A stretch of 8,198 nucleotides of DNA from an uncultured Rubrivivax sp. (GTDB lineage Bacteria; Pseudomonadota; Gammaproteobacteria; Burkholderiales; Burkholderiaceae_C): NCBI GenBank assembly GCA_937967345.1, contig CALBTN010000269.1:1-8198 (forward strand), read 5' to 3'. Under the pieces are notes generated by a model. The model was not told where the DNA came from and made no database searches. It saw nothing but the letters and a program-made list of their open reading frames with translations. Shown one piece after another: positions 1-6,368 of the stretch (positions are counted from its first letter, which is position 1; each line of letters opens with the position of its first letter). The position numbers and the translations under genes are program-made.

Positions 1-1622
1 ATGGTGGCGTCGCTGCGGCCGTAGATGATGGCGCCGCCACGCTTCGTGATCTTGATCCAGTCGCCGTGGCGCCAGATGCCGGGATACATGTCGAAGTAGC
101 TGTCGTGGTAGCGCTTGCCGTCGGCGTCGCCCCACAGGAACAGCGGCATCGACGGCATCGGCTTCGTGCACACCAGCTCGCCGACCTCGTCGATCAGCGC
201 CCTGCCGACACCGTTGGCATCGGGCTCGGACCAGGCCTCGACGCTGGCGCCCAGGCAGCGGCATTGCATCTCACCGGCGATCACCGGCAGTGTCGGCAGG
301 CCGGCGATGAAGGCGCCGGCGAAGTCGGTGCCGCCGCTCATCGGCGTGAGCCAGATGTCCTTGCCGTCGACCTTGGGCAGCTTGTCCCAGATCCAGCGGT
401 AACAGTCTTCCGATAGCGGCGAGCCGGTCGAGCCCACCGCGCGCAAGCTGGACAGATCGGCCAGCTGCTGCGGCTCGACCCCGGCCTTCAGGCACGACGC
501 ATAGAAGGCCGCGCCGGCGCCGAAGAAAGTGCAGCGCGCCAGCCCGGCGAAGCGCCACAGCGTGCTCCAGTCAGGCGCGCCCTGCGGCCCGGCCGGGCTG
601 CCGTCGAAGATGCAGATCGTGCTGCCACCCAGCAGCGCCCCAACCTGGGTGTTCCACATGATCCAGCCGGTGCTGGAGTACCAGTGGAAGCGGTCGCCGC
701 CACTGGCCGAGGGCCCGACGTCGTTGTGCAGCGTGCCCATCTTCAGCGCTTCGATCATCACGCCGCCGTGGCCGTGCACGATCGGCTTCGGCAACCCGGT
801 GGTGCCGCTGGAATAGACCACCCACAGCGGGTGGTCGAAGGGCACCGCCAGCGGTGCAAAGGGTGCGTCCTGCGCCAGCGCGGCCTGCAGGTCGTGCGCG
901 CGGCGCGCGGCGCCGGCGAAGGTCCGCAGGTCGAGCGCCGGGTCCAGCTGGCGCCACACCAGCACATGCTGCAGCGACGGCAGCCCGGCGCAGACCTGGC
1001 ACAGCAGTTCGTGCCGGTCGTGCGCCTGCCCGCCGTAGCGGTAGCCGTCGACCGCCACCAGCACCTTGGGCTCGATCTGGCGGAAGCGGTCCAGCACCGC
1101 CACCGGCCCCATGTCGGGCGAACACACCGACCAGATCGCCCCCAGGCTGGCAGCCGCGAGAAACACGACGATGGTCTCGGGCACGTTGGGCAGCACCGCG
1201 CAGACGCGGTCGCCGCGCTGCACGCCCATGCCCTGCGGCGCCGCCGCGCAGGACGCCACCTGGCGGCGCAGCTCGGGCCACGAGACGTCGCGCGTCGCCC
1301 CGCGCGCGAGCATCGCTTCGTCGCAGAAGACGATCGCCGGACAGCCGGCGGCGTGCGCGGCGTCAGCGTGGCTCAGCAGATGCTGCGCGTAGTTGAGCTG
1401 CGCACCGGGGAACCAGCGCGCGCCGGGCATCGTCGGATGTTCGAGCACCGCGCGGTAGGGCGTGGGCGAGCGCAGCGCGAAGTAGTCCCAGATCGAGCCC
1501 CAGAAGCCTTCCAGATCGCTGACCGACCAGCGCCACAGCGCGTCGTAGCTGTCGAAGTGCAGGGCGCGCTGCTCGCGCAGCCAGCGCTGGTAGCGCGTGA
1601 TGTGGGGTTCGGGCAGCGGCAT
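1..1622 (-). CDS. Acetoacetate--CoA ligase (acetoacetyl-CoA synthetase), C-terminus cut off by the window edge
   Basis: This cytoplasmic enzyme joins acetoacetate to CoA using ATP, through an acetoacetyl-adenylate. In betaproteobacteria it feeds ketone bodies back into acetoacetyl-CoA and polyhydroxybutyrate metabolism. The 540 residues present read without a stop. The ANL-superfamily P-loop YSSGTTGLPKP lies at 270-280, the A5-type motif TPMSGGTDF at 426-434, the RHGDW core with its ribose-binding Asp at 521, and the hinge motif GRSDAT at 535-540. The window ends right after that hinge. Family members are usually about 650 residues, so roughly 110 residues of the mobile C-terminal domain, including the catalytic Lys, are missing here. 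The N-terminal helix region (about residues 20-45, SYDALWRWSVSDLEGFW) is typical of acetoacetyl- and acetyl-CoA synthetases. The ATG at 1622 has GGAG at 1633-1636, ten nucleotides upstream. The gene lies 48 nt downstream of the M16 peptidase and is probably co-transcribed. Acetyl- or propionyl-CoA synthetase is less likely given the TPMSGGTDF form. Confidence 0.95.
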   Translation of the reverse strand, partial: MPLPEPHITRYQRWLREQRALHFDSYDALWRWSVSDLEGFWGSIWDYFALRSPTPYRAVLEHPTMPGARWFPGAQLNYAQHLLSHADAAHAAGCPAIVFCDEAMLARGATRDVSWPELRRQVASCAAAPQGMGVQRGDRVCAVLPNVPETIVVFLAAASLGAIWSVCSPDMGPVAVLDRFRQIEPKVLVAVDGYRYGGQAHDRHELLCQVCAGLPSLQHVLVWRQLDPALDLRTFAGAARRAHDLQAALAQDAPFAPLAVPFDHPLWVVYSSGTTGLPKPIVHGHGGVMIEALKMGTLHNDVGPSASGGDRFHWYSSTGWIMWNTQVGALLGGSTICIFDGSPAGPQGAPDWSTLWRFAGLARCTFFGAGAAFYASCLKAGVEPQQLADLSSLRAVGSTGSPLSEDCYRWIWDKLPKVDGKDIWLTPMSGGTDFAGAFIAGLPTLPVIAGEMQCRCLGASVEAWSEPDANGVGRALIDEVGELVCTKPMPSMPLFLWGDADGKRYHDSYFDMYPGIWRHGDWIKITKRGGAIIYGRSDAT

Positions 1623-1670
1623 GGCGGGGCGACTCCGTGGCGGGGGCCGACGTGCCCGAACGCCAAGAGC

Positions 1671-4394
1671 TCAGGGCTTGAAGTCGCCGGCAAACACCAT
1701 GTCGATGGTCTGCGGTTTGAGGTACTTGCGCAACGCGTCGTTCACCTGCGCCAGCGACAGCGCCGCCAGCGCCGCATCGACCTTCGCCGAAACCTCGAAC
1801 GTGCGGTCCAGATACAAGTTGTTGACCAGCGCGCCGGCCAGCACGTCGTCCTGCGCGCGCGACAGGCGGCGAAAGGCCAGCAGCCCGCTGCGGCCTTCGT
1901 CCAGCTCCTTGGCGCTGAAGCCGTCGGCCAGCGCGCGCGCCAGCTCCTCGCGCAGCCCGGCTTCGACCTTGGCGCGGTTCTGCGGCGCGAAGATCGCCCC
2001 GGCGAACCAGTTGGAGTTGGGCTCGAAGTGGTTCCACGAGATGCCGCTGTAGACGCTGTACGACAGCCCATCCTGCTCGCGGATGCGCTGCCACAGCCGC
2101 GAGCTGCCGCCGCTGCCCAGCAGATGGTTGGCCAGCATCAGCGCCGGGTAGTCGGCGTCGTCTTCCTGCACCGCCATCGGCTGGCGCGCGCGCAGGTCGG
2201 CGTTTTGCTTGTCGGGCGTGGCCAGCTTCAGCACCTCGCCCTTGCCCGGCAGCAGCGGCTGCGGCACGCGGGTGAAGGGCGCGCCCGCGTTCCAGTCGCC
2301 GAAACCTGCGCGCAGCGCTTGCTGCAGCGCCGGCAGGTCGATGTCGCCAGCCGCGCCGAACTGCGCGAAACGCGCACCATAGAAGCGCGCGTGGAACTCG
2401 CGCAGCTGCGGCAGCTTCAGCGTCTGGATGTCCTGCAGCTGCTCGTCGAAGGTGCGCGCATAACGCACGTCGCCGCGCGGGTAGGGGTTGTTCAGCCGCG
2501 CCAGCGCGTTGGCCGCCACCGCCGACGGCTCCTTGCGCGCGGCTTCGATGCGCGCCACCGACTGGCGCTGGTATTCGTCGAAGGCCTCGGCCGGGAAGGC
2601 CGGGTGGCGCAGCAGCTCGGCCACCAGCGCCACCGCGTCGGCCAGGTGCTCGCGGCGCGAGGTCAGCGCCACGCTGACCAGCCCCGGCGACGAGCTGACC
2701 GACATCTGCGTCTTCAGCGCGTCGAGCCGGTCCTGCACCTGCTGGCGCGTGTATTGCGCGCTGCCCTTGTCGAGCAGCCGCGCGGTGGCGTCGGCCACGG
2801 CGCCCTGGCCGAACAAGCTCTTTTCATCGCCGAAACGCAGGTTCAGCACCGCCTGCACCGCGCCGCCGCGCGTCGGCTTGGCCAGCACCGCCGCTTTCAG
2901 ACCGCCGAACTCGAAACGCTGCGTGCGCGCGTCGATGTTGGCCGGGGTAGCGTCGAAGGCTTCGACCTTGGCCGCCGGCGGCTGCGGCTTGAACTGCGCC
3001 AGCTCCTTGGCCAGATCGGGCTTGGCCGGCGCCGGTGCGCGCTGCGGCGCTTCGGTCGGCAGGTACAGGCCCAGCGTGCGGTTCGACGGCTTCAGGTAGG
3101 CCTCGGCCACGCGCTGCACCTCGGCCAGCTTGACCTCGCGCACCTGGTCGCGGCCAAGGAAGAACAAGCGCCAGTCGCCCATCGCGATCGCCTCGGACAG
3201 CGCATGGCCGATGTTTTCGGGGTCAGTGAAGTTCTGCTCCCAGCCGTTGAGCCACTGCGTGCGCGCGCGCTGCAGTTCCTCGGCGCTGACCGGCTTGCGC
3301 GCGATCGACTCGGCCACGCCCAGCAGCGCGTCGCGCGCCTTGTCCACGTCCTGCCCCGGCGCCAGCTGCGCGCCCAGCATCAGCACCGCCGGGTCGGCCA
3401 GCGACCAGGCGAAGGCGTAGGTGCTGGCCGCCAGCCCGGGCTCGACCAGCTGCTTGTGCAGCCGCCCGGCCGGCGTGTCGCCGAGGATCAGCGCCAGCAT
3501 CTCCACCGCGGCGAAGTCGGCGTCGGAGCCGGCCGGCACGTGGTAGGCGGCCAGCAACTGTGGCGCGCCGCCGCTGCGCCGCAGCGTCACCTGGCGCTCG
3601 CCGTCCTGCGCCGAATCCAGCGTGTACAGCGCCGGCAGCGTGCGCGTCGGCTTCGGGATGACGCCGAAGCTGGCCGCCACCCACTGCAGCACCTGCGCCG
3701 CGTCGAACCTGCCCGACACGATCAGCGTCGCGTTGTCCGGCTGGTAGTACTGCTTGTAGAAGGCCTGCAGCCGCGGGATGTCGACGTTCTCGACGTCGCT
3801 GCGCGCGCCGATCACCGAGCGGCCGTAGGGGTGCCAGTCGTACATCGCGGCCAGCGTGCGCTGCATCAGGATGCGCCCGGGGCTGTTCTCGCCGCTTTCC
3901 ATCTCGTTGCGCACCACCGTCATCTCGGTGTCCAGGTCCTTGCGCGCGATGAAGCTGTGGGTCATCGCATCGGCCAGCCAGCCCAGGTACCACTGCAGGT
4001 TGTCGGCATTGGCCGAGAAGGTGGCGGTGTAGTTGGTGCGGTCGAAACTGGTGCTGCCGTTGGCCGCCAGCCCGCGCTTGGTGAACTCGGCCCACACCTG
4101 CGGATGGTTCGGCGAACCCTTGAACAGCAGGTGCTCGAGCAGGTGCGCCATGCCGGTCTCGCCGCTGCTTTCGTGGCGCGAGCCGACGCGGTAGGTCAGG
4201 TTGACGGTGGTGCTGGGTTTGGAGTCGTCCGGCACCAGCAGGATCTGCAGCCCGTTGGCCAGCCGGTATTCGTCGATGCCCTCGACCGAGCGCACCTGGG
4301 TCAGGCCCGGCGGCAGCGGGGCCTGCGCCCACGACGGCGCCAGCAGGGACAACGGGGCCAGACACAGCGCCAGGCGGCGCAGCAACTTCAGCAT
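1671..4394 (-). CDS. Secreted M16 (pitrilysin/insulinase-type) zinc metalloprotease, two-half fusion
   Basis: This 907-residue zinc peptidase is predicted to be periplasmic and to degrade peptides or small unfolded proteins in a closed chamber made of two halves. A Sec signal peptide (residues 1-25; LKLLRR, a hydrophobic core, then AQA) precedes the mature protein. The inverted zinc motif HLLEH is at 84-88, and the third ligand is probably Glu164 in VRNEME, the expected distance downstream. The first M16 domain and its C-terminal partner span about 40-450. A Pro/Ala/Lys-rich linker (450-475) leads to a second M16 pair (about 490-900). There the zinc motif is replaced by DATAR (535-539), so that half is structural. 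SRLWQRIREQDGLSYSVYSG (765-784) is the usual conserved segment of the last domain. A TTG at 4409 would add five residues, but the ATG at 4394 places the signal peptide at the very N-terminus and is preferred; neither start has a strong Shine-Dalgarno. The acetoacetate--CoA ligase follows 48 nt downstream; a functional link is not evident. Confidence 0.93.
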   Translation of the reverse strand: MLKLLRRLALCLAPLSLLAPSWAQAPLPPGLTQVRSVEGIDEYRLANGLQILLVPDDSKPSTTVNLTYRVGSRHESSGETGMAHLLEHLLFKGSPNHPQVWAEFTKRGLAANGSTSFDRTNYTATFSANADNLQWYLGWLADAMTHSFIARKDLDTEMTVVRNEMESGENSPGRILMQRTLAAMYDWHPYGRSVIGARSDVENVDIPRLQAFYKQYYQPDNATLIVSGRFDAAQVLQWVAASFGVIPKPTRTLPALYTLDSAQDGERQVTLRRSGGAPQLLAAYHVPAGSDADFAAVEMLALILGDTPAGRLHKQLVEPGLAASTYAFAWSLADPAVLMLGAQLAPGQDVDKARDALLGVAESIARKPVSAEELQRARTQWLNGWEQNFTDPENIGHALSEAIAMGDWRLFFLGRDQVREVKLAEVQRVAEAYLKPSNRTLGLYLPTEAPQRAPAPAKPDLAKELAQFKPQPPAAKVEAFDATPANIDARTQRFEFGGLKAAVLAKPTRGGAVQAVLNLRFGDEKSLFGQGAVADATARLLDKGSAQYTRQQVQDRLDALKTQMSVSSSPGLVSVALTSRREHLADAVALVAELLRHPAFPAEAFDEYQRQSVARIEAARKEPSAVAANALARLNNPYPRGDVRYARTFDEQLQDIQTLKLPQLREFHARFYGARFAQFGAAGDIDLPALQQALRAGFGDWNAGAPFTRVPQPLLPGKGEVLKLATPDKQNADLRARQPMAVQEDDADYPALMLANHLLGSGGSSRLWQRIREQDGLSYSVYSGISWNHFEPNSNWFAGAIFAPQNRAKVEAGLREELARALADGFSAKELDEGRSGLLAFRRLSRAQDDVLAGALVNNLYLDRTFEVSAKVDAALAALSLAQVNDALRKYLKPQTIDMVFAGDFKP

Positions 4395-4585
4395 GGGAAC
4401 GGCTCGCAACGACTTGAGTTCGCGCGAGTCTAGGGGCGGCGGGTTAAACCGGTGTTAGCCGCGGCCCCCGGCTGCGGTGCCGCCGGGCGCGGCAAGCGCA
4501 GTAGCATCGCAGCGACGCCGCGCGATCCGCGCCGCGCGCAGCGCGTGCAAGCGCCAACCGCTCGTTCACCCACTGGAGAACCGCC
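4395..4585. promoter_or_regulatory. Divergent intergenic region between the M16 protease and the Bug-type binding protein
   Basis: These 191 bp separate two head-to-head genes and must carry promoters for both, unless transcription enters from elsewhere. I could not find a convincing -35/-10 pair on either strand. The right part is extremely GC-rich, while the least GC-rich patch is near 4441-4458. Small symmetric elements are visible: GGTTAAACC at 4442-4450, TCGCAGCGA at 4507-4515, and a possible stem of GGGGC (4433-4437) with GCCCC (4464-4468). Short palindromes are expected by chance in such DNA, so operator function is only a possibility. The last bases include the GGAG ribosome-binding site (4575-4578) of the plus-strand gene. 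Confidence 0.45.
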
Positions 4586-5554
4586 ATGCAACGCCGCCAC
4601 TTCGCCATCGCTGGAGCCTGCGCCGCCGCGTTTGCCGCATTCGCCACCCCGCACGCCCAGGCCCAGGCCGCATGGCCCAGCGGACCGATCACGCTGATCG
4701 TGCCCTTCGCCCCGGGTGGCACCACCGACATCGTCGGCCGCGCGCTGGCCGCCGGCCTGAGCAAGCAGCTCGGGCAGACGGTGGTGGTCGAGAACAAGCC
4801 CGGCGCCGGCGGCACGCTGGGCGTGGTCGACATGCAGCGCACCAAGCCCGATGGCTACCGCCTGACGCTGGCGCCGGTTGGCATCTTTCGCCAGCCCTAC
4901 GTGCAAAAGGTGTCGTACGACCCGCTGCACGACCAGACTTACATCGCCTCGTTCACCGCCTACGACTTCTTGCTGGTGGTGGCCGCCGATTCGCCGTTCA
5001 AGACGGTCAAGGACGTGGTCGCGGCGGCCAAGGCGGGCAAGCCGGGCGTGACCTACGGCACCCCCGGCAAGTTCACCGGCAACCAGGTGGCGATGTCGCT
5101 GCTGGGCAAGGCGGCGGGCGTGAAGTTCACTCACGTGCCCTACAAGGGCGACTCCGAAGCGATCAACGCCTTGCTTGGCGGACACGTCGATACCATCGTC
5201 GTCACCAACGGCATCCGCAGCTTCCTGGAGTCGGGCAAGGTGCGCGCGCTGGCCATCGCCGCGGACAATCGCGTGCCGGCCTTCGCCAACGTGCCCACCT
5301 TCAGGGAAGCCGGATTCGACGTGGTCGTGCCGTCGCCGCTGGGGCTGGCCGGGCCCAAGGGACTGCCGGCGGCGATCGTCGAAAGACTCGACGCGGCGAT
5401 CAAGGCGGTGCTGGCCGAACCCGAGTGGAAAAGCATGATGGAGATGCACGGCATCCGCAGCGACTATCGTGGCCACCAGGCCTACGCCGAGTTCGCGCAG
5501 CGCCACTACGCCGCCGAGAAGGTGATCGTCGAGTCGCTGGGCCTGAACGATTGA
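4586..5554 (+). CDS. Bug/TctC-family tripartite tricarboxylate transporter substrate-binding protein
   Basis: This is a periplasmic solute-binding protein of 322 residues, the normal family length. Such proteins capture small carboxylates, amino acids or aromatic acids and deliver them to TctA/TctB-type membrane partners, or act as sensors. Residues 1-28 are a signal peptide ending AQAQA; it starts MQRRHFAIAG, and the RRHF pair resembles a weak Tat signal. The mature part begins AAWPSGPITLIVPF. The family signatures are PFAPGGTTDIVGR (40-52), in the ligand-binding loop, and VENKPGAGG (68-76). VTYGTPGKFTGNQ (155-167), VPYKGDSEAINALLGGHVD (184-202) and GKVRALAIAADNRVP (217-231) are also characteristic. 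The ligand cannot be told from sequence. ATG 4586 has GGAG at 4575-4578 with a 7-nt spacer. No TctA or TctB gene is in the window, which is common because many Bug genes in Burkholderiales are orphans. Rnk follows 37 nt after the stop, so shared transcription is likely. Confidence 0.95.
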   Translation: MQRRHFAIAGACAAAFAAFATPHAQAQAAWPSGPITLIVPFAPGGTTDIVGRALAAGLSKQLGQTVVVENKPGAGGTLGVVDMQRTKPDGYRLTLAPVGIFRQPYVQKVSYDPLHDQTYIASFTAYDFLLVVAADSPFKTVKDVVAAAKAGKPGVTYGTPGKFTGNQVAMSLLGKAAGVKFTHVPYKGDSEAINALLGGHVDTIVVTNGIRSFLESGKVRALAIAADNRVPAFANVPTFREAGFDVVVPSPLGLAGPKGLPAAIVERLDAAIKAVLAEPEWKSMMEMHGIRSDYRGHQAYAEFAQRHYAAEKVIVESLGLND

Positions 5555-5591
5555 GGCACGCGCACCCACAGCCGGCCATCCAGAGGAAACC

Positions 5592-6005
5592 ATGAGCCAA
5601 AGACCTGAGATCACGATCTCGACCACCGATGCCGACCGGCTGGACAAGCTGCTGGAGTCGCTGCCGCGGTCGCAGTTTCCGGGGCGCGCCGCGCTCGAAG
5701 CCGAACTGGCGCGCGCCAACATCGTCGAGCCGCACGAAGTGCCGCCGACGGTGGTGACGATGAACTCCACCGTGAAGTTCACCGCCGAGGCAACCGGCGA
5801 GGAATTCGAGCTGACGCTGGTCTACCCGAAGGACGCCGACAGCAGCGGCAAGACCATCTCGGTGCTCGCGCCGGTGGGCAGCGCGCTGCTGGGGCTGTCG
5901 CAGGGCGACTCGATCGAGTGGCCCAAACCCGGCGGCGGCGTGATGAAGGTGCGCGTGCAGGAGATCACCTACCAGCCCGAACGCGCCGGCGCGTTCCACC
6001 GCTGA
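5592..6005 (+). CDS. rnk: Rnk, regulator of nucleoside diphosphate kinase (GreA/GreB C-terminal fold)
   Basis: Rnk is a small cytoplasmic protein that binds RNA polymerase. It carries a GreA/GreB-type C-terminal FKBP-like domain behind a short N-terminal helical arm, and was first named for its effect on nucleoside diphosphate kinase levels. The product has 137 residues against 136 in E. coli. The shared landmarks in order are an N-terminal ITISTTDADRLDKLLE stretch (7-22), VVTMNSTVKF (54-63), TLVYP (75-79), APVGSALLGLSQGDSIEW (93-110) and YQPERAG (127-133). These match the E. coli protein in order and spacing as I recall it. The short arm lacks the long coiled coil and acidic tip of GreA, so transcript-cleavage activity is not expected. 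ATG 5592 follows an AGAGGAAA ribosome-binding site at 5582-5589. The gene lies 37 nt behind the Bug gene and is followed by a 107-bp gap without a clear intrinsic terminator. I see nothing linking its role to the solute-binding protein upstream. Confidence 0.95.
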   Translation: MSQRPEITISTTDADRLDKLLESLPRSQFPGRAALEAELARANIVEPHEVPPTVVTMNSTVKFTAEATGEEFELTLVYPKDADSSGKTISVLAPVGSALLGLSQGDSIEWPKPGGGVMKVRVQEITYQPERAGAFHR

Positions 6006-6073
6006 AGCCCCCGGATCGAGGGCCCCGCAAGCGCGGTGCACCCCCTGCAACGCGGTGATGCGCGCGGCGGCGT

Positions 6074-6092
6074 GCGCCGTCAGCATCGGCGC
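6074..6092. other. Short perfect inverted repeat in the rnk-downstream gap (6006-6112)
   Basis: GCGCCG (6074-6079) and CGGCGC (6087-6092) form a perfect 6-bp stem around a 7-nt loop. No run of T follows, so it is not a standard intrinsic terminator. It sits 20 nt before the GTG start of the next gene and could fold in the leader of that mRNA. In DNA this rich in G and C, such stems arise often by chance, so function is unproven. The rest of the 107-bp gap shows nothing else I can name. Confidence 0.25.
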
Positions 6093-6100
6093 TTCGCTTC

Positions 6101-6105
6101 GGGAG
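6101..6105 (+). promoter_or_regulatory. Ribosome-binding site that supports the GTG start at 6113
   Basis: GGGAG lies seven nucleotides before the GTG at 6113-6115, which is ideal spacing. No ATG occurs in this reading frame near the start, so this site is the main reason to place translation initiation at the GTG. Confidence 0.6.
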
Positions 6106-6112
6106 CCACCGC

Positions 6113-6361
6113 GTGCAGCAAGAATCCACCGTCCCTCGTCTCGGCATCGACCACAGCTCGGAAGCGCCGCCGGTGCCGATCCCGCACGGCCATGTCGGTG
6201 AATTCGTGATCCCCGGCACCGGCCGGCGTGTGTGGTGGACCGGGCGCGTGGCCATCGGCCTGCGCTACCAGCCGCAACGTTGCCTGGAGCCGTCCAGCGC
6301 CTCGGCGCAGTGGATCCAGTCGCTGATGCTGGCGCGCCCGCGCGCGGCTGCCGCCGCTTAG
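6113..6361 (+). CDS. Conserved-looking small protein of unknown function, 82 residues
   Basis: I do not recognise a named family. The frame starts at GTG 6113 behind a GGGAG site and ends with TAG. Its codons prefer G or C at the third position as strongly as the neighbouring genes, and the protein lacks the Arg/Ala/His bias of shadow frames until the last ten residues. No signal peptide or membrane segment is visible, so it is probably cytoplasmic. Residues 1-27 are polar and Pro-rich (APPVPIPHGH at 18-27). They lead to a central, probably beta-strand region, VGEFVIPGTGRRVWWTGRVA (28-47), with a Gly/Trp-rich turn, then IGLRYQP (48-54). A short helical tail (SSASAQWIQSLMLA, 61-74) ends in low-complexity Ala. 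It follows rnk in the same direction after 107 bp and converges on the ABC binding-protein gene, with 7 bp between the stops. Functional assignment would be a guess. Confidence 0.7.
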   Translation: MQQESTVPRLGIDHSSEAPPVPIPHGHVGEFVIPGTGRRVWWTGRVAIGLRYQPQRCLEPSSASAQWIQSLMLARPRAAAAA

Positions 6362-6368
6362 CTTCGCC

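Noticed and set aside
4395..4409. TTG start at 4409 for the M16 protease
   Set aside because: It adds MRAVP before a complete signal peptide that already begins at ATG 4394, and has no clear ribosome-binding site.
684..4433. A 1249-codon stop-free frame on the plus strand across the ligase and protease genes
   Set aside because: It lies opposite two well-supported genes and runs straight through their intergenic gap. Its product is dominated by Arg, Gln, His, Ala and Val with no recognisable domain, as expected when GC-rich coding DNA is read on the other strand.
4477..5595. A 372-codon plus-strand frame overlapping the Bug gene in another frame
   Set aside because: The Bug frame has the signal peptide, conserved motifs and ribosome-binding site; the alternative is low-complexity Arg/Gly/Ala sequence.
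4430..5782. A 450-codon minus-strand frame opposite the Bug gene and the start of rnk
   Set aside because: Both plus-strand genes carry clear family motifs and ribosome-binding sites, while this frame gives an Arg/Gly/His-rich product without domains.
6006..6112. Intrinsic terminator after rnk
   Set aside because: Stems can be drawn in this GC-rich gap, but none is followed by a T-run.
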